Shown: one piece after another, positions 1-10,204 of the stretch
Numbering within the stretch: position 1 is the first letter of the stretch
Layout of the letters: the number at the start of each line of letters is the position of its first letter
NCBI GenBank assembly: GCA_015350385.1
Contig: WNKI01000001.1
Span: 12,087,329-12,151,328, forward strand
DNA length: 64,000 bases
Direction: 5' to 3'
Source of the DNA: Aculops lycopersici
Taxonomy: Eukaryota > Arthropoda > Arachnida > Trombidiformes > Eriophyidae
The notes under the pieces: generated by a model
Database searches by the model: none
Told to the model about the DNA's origin: nothing
The model's input: only the letters and a program-made list of their open reading frames with translations
Made by a program: the position numbers and the translations under genes

Positions 1-59
1 CCCGAGTATCGAGACGAATCGCTTGCAGCGGATGGTGACCAGAGATACGGAACAGAGGA

Positions 60-1450
60 AAAAGTTAGCGATACAAATGAGCAGCGAAATTTGTCTTCCA
101 TTTCACTGGACCTTTCCAAAGTTGAAGCCAGAAGTGAGTTTGAAATATTTTGGAGAAGATTGGCGTTTGAGGTGCAAGAAAAGTCATATGATCGAGTCGT
201 CGGCGACACACTCCGCTCTTTTTGGCCCTTCAAGAGAGAGAAGAGCACCCAGGTTGGAAATGAACCACCTCGAGATGTCTAAAAGTAAAAGCCGGCAACA
301 TTTCGGGCGGCGAGTACAAGCGAGTGTCGATCGCACAAGAGCTACTGAAGCAACCGGATGTTTTGATCTTGGACGAGCCGACGTCCGGTTTGGACTCGCT
401 GAACTGCAAGAACCTGATACAATCGCTGTTGGGACTCCTCGGAGCATCGAGGGAGGGAGCGATATCGCCGATTGCGATCATCATGACAATCCACCAGCCG
501 GACATTGATGTGTTTAGTATGTTCCATCACATCTATTGCATGGCGCCAGGTGGTCGCGTCATTTTCGATGGTCGTCCAAGTGACGTTATGGATAGGGTGA
601 AAAAACACTCGGGACTGATTGAGAAACAATTGCTGCCCGTTTCTCTCGGCGACGATCAGAATTCAAGAAATATCGGCATCAACCCAGCCAACCTGTTGAT
701 CGAGATCGCAAGCTAGAATATCTATGGCCAAGAACCTATCAACAAACTGGCCGAGTACCAGCGCAAACAACACGCTGACTGCCTTGGTGGTGTATTGAAG
801 GCAAACAGAAGTGCTAAAAGAGATTCGGAAAAGATGGAGCTCGACAAGTGGCTTGCAACAAAAGAAGACCACACTAGCTGCTTTTGGTATCACACCATGC
901 TTCTTTAAAAGAGATGCGTCCTCTTCACCAGACCAGATCCCCCAACAGTTGTCATTTCGCTTCTATTCCATTTGCTAGTGCCATTCGGAATTTGGTACGT
1001 TTTCCCTGAGGGAATTGAACAAGTCAGAACATGTCCAATATTGCAGCGTAAATTAGATTTGGTTAGTCTAATAAGTCCCAACATAGAGAAGAAAATCGAG
1101 CAAATATCAATTAAAAACTCTGGTGGCCATCGAGTGTAGCAGCGTATTTTTTCTGACATTCTTCTTGATATCCATGTCCACCATGGCAATTGCTTGAATT
1201 CCCCTTACATATGCACATCCTGCTCAAAGAAGTCTGAAATGGATGGTACAAGTTACCTTCGCGCGACATCGAAGATTGCTCGTCGGTTCGGTCGCGAATT
1301 CCCACCCTCTTTGGCGAGCCAGCAGACAAGTATTTACCTGCCATGTTTGGTGGCATGGTATCCCTGCTGCTAGCCCACAAGTTGATTCTATTCGTTACTG
1401 TCCACTGCAAAGTTGGAGCAAGATTCTAAACAACCGCATTCGCTAACCCG
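60..1450 (+). pseudogene. ABCG half-transporter relic, copy 1
   Basis: This is a broken ABC transporter of subfamily G. One frame from about 291 to 716 reads an ABC signature (SGGEYKR, 303-323), a Walker B plus D-loop (VLILDEPTSGLD, 360-395) and the H-loop (MTIHQP, 483-500). A degenerate Walker A (GPS...KST, about 224-250) lies in a different frame. Only about 50 bases separate it from the signature, where intact ABCG proteins have roughly 100 residues. A TAG at 714-716 stops the frame, and homology then continues in frame (NIYGQEP). Membrane-domain scraps occur at about 930-1030, 1110-1190 and 1300-1400 in changing frames. Frameshift, internal deletion and stop together make it a pseudogene. 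ABCG identity is firm from the motifs; the original gene is unknown. The relic is repeated from about 6390. Confidence 0.85.
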
Positions 1451-2514
1451 GGAAACAGTAAGATAACTGTATTTTCTACACAAATACACAACTACGCAAT
1501 TACTCTCGTCTCGGAACCTGCAACTGTTAGCGCATCGAGTCGAAAAAGCGGCCCGACTTGGACTCGCGAAAGAAAGATCGTTACCAAGATGCGCCAAAAT
1601 TCCATCAATCTCCGTGGTGCGTAAATCTCTAAATAACACGTCATCGAGTCGAAAATCTCCCTGATGGTTTTGATAATAAATTTTGCTCCGAGTCTCTTTT
1701 CCAGTGTTTCGTTCACCTGTACAAAAATTCTCGCTCGCAGTGTGGAGGTTTCTCTGTTGGCAGATCTACATTGGGATTTCTGTTGGCCCTTGACTGACGC
1801 AGGTTCTCCATCAAATGTCACCTCTGAGTTACAACTAAAGGTTAACTGTCGGCTCATCGAATTAATTTACTGAGACTTAGCACGCGGCTCGCGGGTGTTC
1901 TATCATTAATCACGATGCGCAAGATGTACAAGCTACGTGTCAGAGAAGAATCAGCATCCTCTCTCTCTCCTCTTGAACTCTCTCTCTATTGTGAAACCTC
2001 GTCAAAGTATTTGATTTGTTACAAGAGAGGAGTAACCTCCTCTAAATGTTTCAACATTTAAATCCAATAATTGTTTGCCAAAATGTCTATATCGCCACTT
2101 TTTTAGTTTGATCTCATGCTTTTTATCCGCGTTCCAGACTCGACACTAAGGTAAACCGGTTCCTGCACTCAACGCGCTCACCTTTGAATTGCCAAATGCG
2201 CCTATGCCTCTCTACCTCACAACAAGCTTTAATAAACTTTCTAACAGAAGCAAGCGTCTCTGCGAGCGTGGGTTAGACAGAAACTGTGATATGGGTTCCT
2301 GCAAGAACCTACAAAGTGCTCGAAAAGATGCCTTCTGATCGAGGACCAGCATCTGAGTCCAAAATCACCAGAGAGACAAAAATTGGTTGAGATTCAAAAT
2401 CTCAGCTCATTCTATTGTTTTTTGTGGTCACCATTGGAATTGTAACTCGCAAAAACATTAGAACGTTGACGTGATATTCAAGATACAAAATTGTGAAACT
2501 AAATCAGACTCAAG
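1451..2514. other. P450-A1 upstream region
   Basis: No gene is seen here. The first part (to about 1870) is decayed sequence shared with the second ABCG relic. The rest is the 5' flank of the P450 at 2515 and matches 7400-8199 in patches, for example near 2120-2170 and 7835-7880. It therefore belongs to the duplicated unit and presumably contains the promoter. I see no clear TATA box. Confidence 0.5.
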
Positions 2515-4074
2515 ATGCTAGCGCAACTAGTGGCAGCCATCGTTAGCTTTATTGTGGCCGTGTTATTGGTGCATGCATTCCAAGTGGCCAATGAGCTGAA
2601 AATCAGTGTGGCCGAGTTCAAGAAAGAATGCAGAGGCATTCCAATAGCAAAAGGCATGAACATTTTCAGCGGCCATCTCGATGTAATCCTTCACAATCGA
2701 TTCTGGAAATTGATCGATGTTTATAAGAAGGAGTACGGTGAAACCTACACTTTATTCTACGTATCGAAGCCGAGAGTGTACACCACAGATTTAAATCTCA
2801 TCAAGACGATGATTATGGAAAACGATGAGTGCAACCGAACCGATCGACTGGGTTTGCCGGTGGATGAGGTTGAGTCGGATAGCGTTATGTGCGCGATGGA
2901 CGGTCAGTGGCGCAAATTACGTAAAGCTATTGCGCCCGCCTTTTCGAGCGCCCGAATCAAGTCGCCCAATGTCCAAGCGGAAGTGCAACAAGTCATCGAA
3001 GAGTTTGTCGACTCCATAGAGGATAAAATCAAGTCGGCCGAGCAACAAGAGAAGACGAGTAGCATTGTATTGGATGTCGAGGACCATTGCCACAGATTTA
3101 CTCTTGCTCACACTTTCAGGTCGCTTTACAAACAAAACAATCTGGTCGACTTTCGCGCTAAAAAAGATCACTGGCAACAGGTTGTCGACGAGGGAATGCG
3201 CACCTTCACTGGCCCACTCATGAAACTCACCATCACATTCCCCATCTTCAAACCGCTTGTTCAATCTCTGGTTCGTTTCCATGCGCAAGGTAAGATTAGG
3301 ACAGAGCTTATTCGTTTTATCAAGCGCCAGACTCGCTTGAATCTGGAGGCGAGGCAACAGGTAGCTCAGCGCTCTCACAACAACATCGACCAAGACAACT
3401 TAATCTTGCGAGATGGATCCAAGTTCAAGAGAAACATGATCGACTATGTGATTGATCAGTTTCACGATGGCAATCTTACTGAACGCGAGTACATCCACTC
3501 GAGCTTTTTTCTCTTTCTTGCGGCCAACAAAACGACCGCCGATGCTCTCAGTAAGCTAATCTACTTGCTAGCTATCCACCCAGAAGTTCAGAGCAAATTG
3601 CGCCAGTCTATTGAAGTCGATGGCGTAAATTCGGAGTATCTAATGTGGTGCATCAATGAATCGATACGCCTATTTCCACCAGTACTAGCTGGTTGCACTC
3701 GTAAGTTAACCAAGCCTATTGAAACGAAAGAGGGTTATTTGCTGCCCAAGGGAACGGCAGTTATTACACCCGCCTACTCAATCCACCGGTTGCCTGAATA
3801 TTGGGGCCACGATGCCGAGGAGTTCAAACCAGAGCGTTGGGCAAACGCCGCTCACTTTCACCCAATGCAATTTATTCCTTTCGGAGCAGGTAAGAGGGCC
3901 TGTCCTGGTCGTGAAATCGCGTTGCATAGTATCAAGCATCTAATGACTGTACTGATGCGCAGGTACAAGTTCGAATATATCTCTGGCACCAATGATGAGA
4001 TGCTGTTCGAGGCGCCTTTCCTCATTTTCATGGCCTTCGATGGGCCGACAAACATAAAGATCTCGCGGTTGTGA
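2515..4074 (+). CDS. Cytochrome P450 monooxygenase (P450-A1)
   Basis: An intronless 519-residue microsomal P450. Residues 1-25 form the hydrophobic membrane anchor, followed by a Pro/Gly hinge (RGIPIAKG). The C-helix WRKLRK, K-helix ESIR, FKPERW and the heme loop FGAGKRACPG (Cys463) are all present, so it should bind heme. The I-helix reads AANKTT at 336-341, where most P450s have A/G-G-x-D/E-T-T/S; the usual acid is a lysine. The family normally oxidises lipophilic hormones or xenobiotics at the ER with a P450 reductase. The substrate cannot be read from sequence. It is about 90% identical to the gene at 8200, and the two differ mainly in patches matching substrate-recognition sites. The first ATG is used, directly before the anchor. 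I did not assign a CYP family. Confidence 0.95.
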   Translation: MLAQLVAAIVSFIVAVLLVHAFQVANELKISVAEFKKECRGIPIAKGMNIFSGHLDVILHNRFWKLIDVYKKEYGETYTLFYVSKPRVYTTDLNLIKTMIMENDECNRTDRLGLPVDEVESDSVMCAMDGQWRKLRKAIAPAFSSARIKSPNVQAEVQQVIEEFVDSIEDKIKSAEQQEKTSSIVLDVEDHCHRFTLAHTFRSLYKQNNLVDFRAKKDHWQQVVDEGMRTFTGPLMKLTITFPIFKPLVQSLVRFHAQGKIRTELIRFIKRQTRLNLEARQQVAQRSHNNIDQDNLILRDGSKFKRNMIDYVIDQFHDGNLTEREYIHSSFFLFLAANKTTADALSKLIYLLAIHPEVQSKLRQSIEVDGVNSEYLMWCINESIRLFPPVLAGCTRKLTKPIETKEGYLLPKGTAVITPAYSIHRLPEYWGHDAEEFKPERWANAAHFHPMQFIPFGAGKRACPGREIALHSIKHLMTVLMRRYKFEYISGTNDEMLFEAPFLIFMAFDGPTNIKISRL

Positions 4075-4198
4075 CTTCCAAGGTCCAAGGATGGAGAACG
4101 CGAGCTGATCACATGAAAGGTCGAGTCATGTCTCGCCACAAGCATTTCTCCTCGAATCTCAAGCCTTATCTATCAGTTCAATAGCAACCAATTGGAAT

Positions 4199-4204
4199 AA
4201 TAAA
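4199..4204 (+). terminator. Polyadenylation signal of P450-A1
   Basis: AATAAA lies about 125 bases after the stop codon of the P450 at 2515. The same 3' flank and signal follow the duplicate P450. Confidence 0.55.
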
Positions 4205-4689
4205 CAACAAGCTATACTAACTTTATAAATATCAAGACAACGTATCGTCCTTATGTCTCCTTTTTCAGTGACTGAGGGTTGAATAAGCGGTCAGCTCATG
4301 CGATTGATATCTAAATCGCATTCATTAAACACTGACTCGGGCATTATTTGATTGGATAGAAGCCAGCATTGGTCTTGTTTGATGTAGCTTCTATACGCTC
4401 GCAAGCTGCCAGCTAAATTTTTCGTTAGCTGATTCTTCACATTGCCTAAGAGACTATGATTGGAGTTTATAATAGCTGATACTTTTCAGGAACAGACTCG
4501 ACTGATAACACCAAAATTCAGTTTTAATCTAAATAATTTCTCTGATTTTGCATCGAGATGCAGCTAACGGGTTGCTAGGGTCTGTTGTCAGCGATCCAGT
4601 TATCATTATCATACTGTGACTAGTATTGAGATTTTAGAGAGTCTTTTTGTTTGCTGCAAAGCGATACCTTCGCAACTCGAGAGTTCAGC

Positions 4690-5160
4690 TCACCTGTATT
4701 GTGGCCATTTGACCTTACGACAGTTGCCTTGTTCAGCATCTTAATTAAGCCCAAAAGGTAAAAGTATATATCTGTTTATCAAATTCATTTACAGTTGAGA
4801 TAAACAAGCTACTCCATTTTCTGACGAGATCAAATTCCAAACTGCAACAGACGAATCGAGAAGTATTTTGATAGTCCTCACTTTTTGCAATCAAAAAATG
4901 AGGACTTTCTCAAAATCCTCAACGTCGCCCTTGAACATACAATAGGAGAGGATTCTCGGGATAATTATACCGAGTCAATTTGATGTTTCCTTTCCTGATA
5001 TACTGATTGAAATCAATCATAATCCGGGACTTTTATCTAGATATCCTCATTGCGGAACTCCACCACGACCTGTGTTGAGAGATGAGGATTGACAGTGCTT
5101 TTCTTGGTGTTTTGTGTAAAGAAGAAAGTTGGAATGGAATCCAATGAAATCGCTCACTCT
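4690..5160 (-). pseudogene. Cystatin-locus relic (first tandem unit)
   Basis: This stretch is homologous to the - strand locus at 11000-12230. The start codon and first residues of the signal peptide survive (ATG at 4739-4737, reading MLNKATVV, against MLTKATVV in the intact gene), and then the homology ends. The exons that lie between about 11020 and 11720 in the other copy are deleted here. The flanking part (about 4731-5160) aligns with 11721-12230 but carries a further gap near 5040, which removes part of an open frame. A short dimer-like repeat block at 4551-4700 matches 10861-11015 and marks the other side of the deletion. Confidence 0.65.
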
Positions 5161-5169
5161 TATCCTCTT

Positions 5170-5672
5170 AGGTCTCGGTGATGCGAGATGATTGTTGTGC
5201 GAGTCAACCTAGATTAGTGGAGGCTAGTTTGAATATTTTCTGAATTGTATCAACCAAGACATTCCTCCTATCCAAAACTGCAAGAAAACAGGCTCACATT
5301 ATAGCTTTGTGAGCTTCGCAGGCAGTCATCCACTTGTTTCACAATGAGAAAAGCATCAGACAAGCGTTCAGATCAGATACCTGATTAATGCGATGGATGT
5401 TCGGATCTTAGTCCGTCTCTTTGAGTCCTCTCGGTAACCTAGCGAAACGGTTGCAGAAGTGTACTGGTGTAGGTCCAGTTGGTATGGCAAACCAAGAGTT
5501 TTGTTCATGAGATTGAGATTGACACGATACCATCCTTGCAGTGATTTATCCGGTCGTTATCGCGACGGTATCGCACCTGTTGCGCTGTCACACACCTTGA
5601 ATATTTTCGCACCTCCTAGATGACTTTAGTTCACCTTTCCAACTGCCAATATAAGAGAGTTAGCTGCAACAA
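5170..5672 (+). repeat. Duplicated P450-B upstream region, copy 1
   Basis: About 660 bases here (continuing to about 5835) are nearly identical to 12715-13378, the 5' flank of the intact P450 at 13379. A TATA-like TATAAG at 5650-5655 is kept in both copies. The promoter-like sequence is better preserved than the gene that followed it. Confidence 0.75.
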
Positions 5673-5987
5673 TTGCGCGCGACACACTCAAGGTTTCCCA
5701 ACATCGCGGCAACTTGTTGTGAGTCAACCGAAACACGAATCAGCTTTACATTCACGTATCATTTGAGACCATTCCATCTTGAAACCTCGATTTACAGAAC
5801 GTGCTTTGGAGATCTCCAAGCAATATCCTTGAATCATCTGTTTATTAAGCTAGCCAACTTACTAGTTAGCGCAGCCATCCTATTAGCAACCATACCATCT
5901 CTTGTAGCAACAAAATATCACCTTGACTTGGTGCACGAGAGGAAAAACATTTTTCAAAGCAATCCCTTCGCGCGACAAGTCGCATAA
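5673..5987 (+). pseudogene. P450-B N-terminal relic with lost start codon
   Basis: The end of the duplicated upstream region runs into a stub of the P450 found whole at 13379. The position matching the intact start codon is AAG, not ATG (about 5849). Next comes LANLLVSAAILLA, the membrane anchor of the intact gene, after which homology fades within about 100 bases. An open frame of 104 codons crosses the region, but it starts in former 5' flank and is unlikely to be a real protein. Confidence 0.7.
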
Positions 5988-6389
5988 TCCCACGTGGTCT
6001 CATAATGATAGCAAATCATCCTCACTAGCGGTGAACAGGCTGTTTGTATGATTACCTCTCATGTGATCAGAGAAAACTCTGTCCTTGGCAATCGCTTATC
6101 CAAACGAAATCTTCGGAAGCTCAACCTGAAAACCTTCGCATCAAAGTGATAGTCAACGATGACCGAATACTAGATTCAACTGCCGCCCTTTATGGTCGTG
6201 GCATGGAAAACGGGCATGAACGATGCAACGATGCATGTCTGGGCAACTCTTTGAATGCGCTTCTCTTTCTACCTAAAGGTAAGAATGAGAAAGCAAGTTA
6301 ATTATCGTGGAAGAGTTAAGCTTTAATATGGTGATACAAATGGCTATTGAAGATAGTCGCATTGTTCCTGATATAGATTTTCAGATATT
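5988..6389. other. Spacer between tandem units, with an 85-codon open frame
   Basis: This spacer joins the decayed P450-B stub to the second ABCG relic. It has an open frame at 6044-6301 (+) that I do not recognise, with no signal peptide or obvious motif. It has no match in the other unit. It may be unrelated filler or a remnant too decayed to identify. Confidence 0.3.
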
Positions 6390-7140
6390 TTAAAGAAGAT
6401 TGGCGTTTGAGGTGCAAGAAAAGTCATATGATCGAGTCGTCGGCGACACACTCCGCTCTTTTTGGCCCTTCAAGAGAGAGAAGAGCACCCAGGTTGGAAA
6501 TGAACCACCTCGAGATGTCTAAAAGTAAAAGCCGGCAACATTTCGGGCGGCGAGTACAAGCGAGTGTCGATCGCACAAGAGCTACTGAAGCAACCGGATG
6601 TTTTGATCTTGGACGAGCCGACGTCCGGTTTGGACTCGCTGAACTGCAAGAACCTGATACAATCGCTGTTGGGACTCCTCGGAGCATCGAGGGAGGGAGC
6701 GATATCGCCGATTGCGATCATCATGACAATCCACCAGCCGGACATTGATGTGTTTAGTATGTTCCATCACATCTATTGCATGGCGCCAGGTGGTCGCGTC
6801 ATTTTCGATGGTCGTCCAGGTGACGTTATGGATAGGGTGAAAAAACACTCGGGACTGATTGAGAAACAATTGCTGTCCGTTTCTCTCGGCGACGATCAGA
6901 ATTCAAGAAATATCGGCACCAACCCAGCCAACCTGTTGATCGAGATCGCAAGCTAGAATATCTATGGCCAAGAGCCGATCAAAAAACTGGCCGAGTACCA
7001 GCGCAGACAACACGCTGACTGGCGAGCCAGCAGACAAGTATTTACCTGCCATATTTAGTGGCATGGTATCCCTGCTGCTAGCCCACAAGTTGATTCTATT
7101 CGTTACTGTCCACTGAAGCAAGAGTCTAAACAACCGCATT
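6390..7140 (+). pseudogene. ABCG half-transporter relic, copy 2
   Basis: This is a near-identical copy of the relic at the left end, from about 6390 (matching about 150). It has the same degenerate, frame-broken Walker A (6464-6490), signature (6543-6563), Walker B (6600-6635), H-loop and in-frame TAG at 6954-6956. It differs by a clean loss of about 530 bases: sequence up to 7020 matches copy 1 to 780, and 7021 resumes at copy 1 position 1313. The shared stop and frameshift show the gene was already dead when the block duplicated. Homology fades after about 7330. Confidence 0.85.
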
Positions 7141-8199
7141 GGAAAACAGTAAGATAACTGTATTTTCTACACAAATACACAACTACGCAATTACTCTCGT
7201 CTCGGAACCTGCAACTGTTAGCGCATCGAGTCGAAAAAGCGGCCCGACTTGGACTCGCGAAAGAAAGATTGTCACCAAGATGCGCCAAAATTCCATCAAT
7301 CTCCGTGGTGCGTAAATCTCGAAAAAGCCATTACACTATAACGGATCGAAATTCTCCTCGAATGTTTTGATCTCTACCGATAATAATAATGAATTTTGTT
7401 CCAAGTTTCATTTTCTGTGTTCCGTTTACCCGTACGGAAATTCTCGTTTGCAGTCGGGACTCATTTATCAAATGGTGAAACCACACTCATATTTCTTTTC
7501 ACCCAGACTGCTGTAGATTCTTCAGCGAATGTAGCCCCTGAGTTGCAACCGAAAGTTAACTGAGGGATCATCAAATCGAATTCTAGAAACTAGCTGCTGT
7601 TGTGGCTCTAGGGTGTCCTACTATTAATACCGATGCGCAGAAGGTAGATGCTATGTGCCAGAGAAGAGTTATCACCCTTTCCTCTTTTCTCCAACTGCTC
7701 AAAACATTTTTTCGTCTGAAACCCCGCCACAATATTAGATTTTATACAAGAGAGGATTACCCTCGACCAAATGTTTTGACAGTTAATTCCAACAATTACT
7801 AAACACTAAAATGTGAATATTACCATCTCATACTTTTTATCAGCGTGCCTGACTCGACACTGAGATAAACCGGTTTTTGAACTCTACACGCTCACCTGTG
7901 GAATGCTTCACTCGCCCCTCTACCTCTACAATTTCCAATAGGCACTCTAACTAAAAAGTGAGCATCTCCGTAACACAAGCGAGTTACATAAGAACTGTGA
8001 GGTTGGTTCCTGCAGAGAGCCACAATCTTCTTGAAAATATATCTATCATTCAAGTTCTTATCCTTAGAGTAAACAGAATCCGAACAAGAGTAAGAATCTC
8101 CGCACCTTCTTTTGTTTCTCGTCCCTTTGAAGGGGTCTTTAGTGCAAGTTTTGAAGATCCAAGGGTGAATATAATTGTGACAATCGAACAAGAATCAAG
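7141..8199. other. P450-A2 upstream region
   Basis: No gene is supported. The left third continues the duplicated sequence of the ABCG relic. The rest is a diverged copy of the flank upstream of the P450 at 2515. Open frames of 66-99 codons here are not conserved between the copies. Confidence 0.45.
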
Positions 8200-9759
8200 A
8201 TGCTAGCGCAACTAGTGGCAGCCATTGTCGGCTTTATTGTGGCCGTGTTATTGGTCCATGCATTTCAAGTGGCCAACGAGCTGAAACTCAATGTGGCCAA
8301 GTTCAAGAAAGAATCCAAAGGGATTCCAATAGCAAAAGGCATGAACATTTTCAGCGGCCATCTTGACGCAATTCTTCACAATCGATTCTGGAAATTGATC
8401 GATGTTTATAGGAAGGAGTACGGTGAAACCTTCGCCATGTTCTACGTGGCAAGGCCATGTTTGGCCACCACAGATTTGAATCTCATCAAGACGATGATTA
8501 TGGAAAACGATGAGTGCAACCGAATCGATCGACTCGGATTGCCAGTGGATGAGTTCGAGTCGGATACCATTTTGTTTGCAATGGACGATCAGTGGCGCAA
8601 ATTACGTAAAGCTATTGCGCCCGCCTTTTCGAGCGCCCGAATCAAGTCGCCCAATGTCCAAGCGGAAGTGCAACAAGTCATCGAAGAGTTTGTCGACTCC
8701 ATAGAGGATAAAATCAAGTCGGCCGAGCAACAAGAGAAGACGAGTAGTATTGTATTGGATGTCGAGGACCATTTCCACAGATTTACTCTTGCTCACACCT
8801 TCAGGTCGCTTTACAAACAAAACAATCTGGTCGACTTTCGCGCTAAAAAAGATCACTGGCAACAGGTTGTCGACGAGGGAATGCGCACCTTCACTGGCCC
8901 ACTCATGAAACTTGCAATCACATTTCCAATCTTCAGACCACTCGTTCGATCCCTGGTTCGTTTCCATGCGCAAGGTAAGATTAGGACAGAGCTTATTCGT
9001 TTTATCAAGCGCCAGACTCGCTTGAATCTGGAGGCGAGGCAACAGGTAGCTCAGCGCTCTCACAACAACATCGACCAAGACAACTTAATCTTGCGAGATG
9101 GATCCAGGTTCAAGCGAAACATGATCGACTATGTAATTGATCAGTTTCACGATGGCAATCTTACTGAACGCGAGTACATCCACTCGAGCTTCTTTCTCTT
9201 CCTTGCGGCCAACAAAACGACCGCCGATGCTCTCAGTAAGCTAATCTACTTGCTAGCTACCCACCTAGAGGTTCAAAGCAAATTGCGCCAGTCTATTGAA
9301 GTCGATGGCGTAAATTCGGAGTATCTAATGTGGTGCATCAATGAATCGATGCGCCTATTTCCACCAGTACTCATTGGGAGCTCTCGTGTGCTGAACAATT
9401 CTATTGAAACGAAAGAGGGTTATTTGGTGCCGAAAGGAACGTTTGTCTGTACAACTGTTTACTCAATCCACCGGTTGCCTGAATATTGGGGCCACGATGC
9501 CGAGGAGTTCAAACCAGAGCGTTGGGCAAACGCCGCTCACTTTCACCCAATGCAATTTATGCCTTTCGGAGCAGGTAAGAGGGCCTGTCCTGGTCGTGAA
9601 ATCGCGTTGCATAGTATCAAGCATCTAATGACTGTACTGATGCGCAGGTACAAGTTCGAATATATCTCTGGCACCAATGATGAGATGCTGTTCGAGGCGC
9701 CTTTCCTCATTTTCATGGCCTTCGATGGGCCGACAAACATAAAGATCTCGCGGTTGTGA
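8200..9759 (+). CDS. Cytochrome P450 monooxygenase (P450-A2)
   Basis: A 519-residue intronless P450, the tandem duplicate of the gene at 2515, with no length difference. It has the same anchor, WRKLRK, ESMR, FKPERW and FGAGKRACPG heme loop (Cys463), and the same unusual I-helix AANKTT (336-341). I count roughly 45-50 residue differences between the copies. They cluster at residues 78-89, 118-129, 239-250 and in the region after the K-helix (IGSSRVLNNSI against AGCTRKLTKPI, then FVCTTV against AVITPA). Residues 130-235 are almost unchanged, even at the DNA level. This suggests a specificity shift combined with gene conversion. It is presumably an ER-anchored monooxygenase; substrate unknown. 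Confidence 0.95.
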   Translation: MLAQLVAAIVGFIVAVLLVHAFQVANELKLNVAKFKKESKGIPIAKGMNIFSGHLDAILHNRFWKLIDVYRKEYGETFAMFYVARPCLATTDLNLIKTMIMENDECNRIDRLGLPVDEFESDTILFAMDDQWRKLRKAIAPAFSSARIKSPNVQAEVQQVIEEFVDSIEDKIKSAEQQEKTSSIVLDVEDHFHRFTLAHTFRSLYKQNNLVDFRAKKDHWQQVVDEGMRTFTGPLMKLAITFPIFRPLVRSLVRFHAQGKIRTELIRFIKRQTRLNLEARQQVAQRSHNNIDQDNLILRDGSRFKRNMIDYVIDQFHDGNLTEREYIHSSFFLFLAANKTTADALSKLIYLLATHLEVQSKLRQSIEVDGVNSEYLMWCINESMRLFPPVLIGSSRVLNNSIETKEGYLVPKGTFVCTTVYSIHRLPEYWGHDAEEFKPERWANAAHFHPMQFMPFGAGKRACPGREIALHSIKHLMTVLMRRYKFEYISGTNDEMLFEAPFLIFMAFDGPTNIKISRL

Positions 9760-9883
9760 CTTCCAAGGTCCAAGGATGGAGAACGCGAGCTGATCACATG
9801 AAAGGTCGAGTCATGTCTCGCCACAAGCATTTCTCCTCGAATCTCAAGCCTTATCTATCAGTTCAATAGCAACCAATTGGAGT

Positions 9884-9889
9884 AATAAA
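9884..9889 (+). terminator. Polyadenylation signal of P450-A2
   Basis: AATAAA lies about 125 bases after the stop, in a 3' flank shared with the P450 at 2515. Confidence 0.55.
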
Positions 9890-10204
9890 CCACAGGCTAT
9901 ACTAAATGTCTTCTCACGCCTCCCGTTATAAATATCAAGACAACATATTGTGCTTCTATCTCCCCTTTAGATTAGAAGCTTAAGTGGCCGAGAGTCAAAT
10001 GAGTGGTTTGGACGATTGGGAGTTGTGGTTGTTGGACCAACGAAATGTCCATCACTGAAGACAAAGCTCCCGAGTAAGCCGAACCGACACACGGCTTTCT
10101 AGCGAGCTTCAGATTGATCGATACCAACTTACCTACAAGCGAAAACTGCAATCACTGGATTACATTGCTTAGCGACATCGTCCATAGGAAGGACCACTGG
10201 CATC
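9890..10204. other. Spacer downstream of P450-A2
   Basis: No gene is seen. Homology with the 3' flank of the first copy ends near 9960, and the following sequence is unique in the window. It leads into the gag relic, so it may include decayed retroelement sequence. Confidence 0.3.

Noticed and set aside
2917..3393. A 158-codon - strand frame, also seen at 8602-9078
   Set aside because: It is conserved in both P450-A copies only because the P450 coding strand is conserved. It is antisense with no motif.
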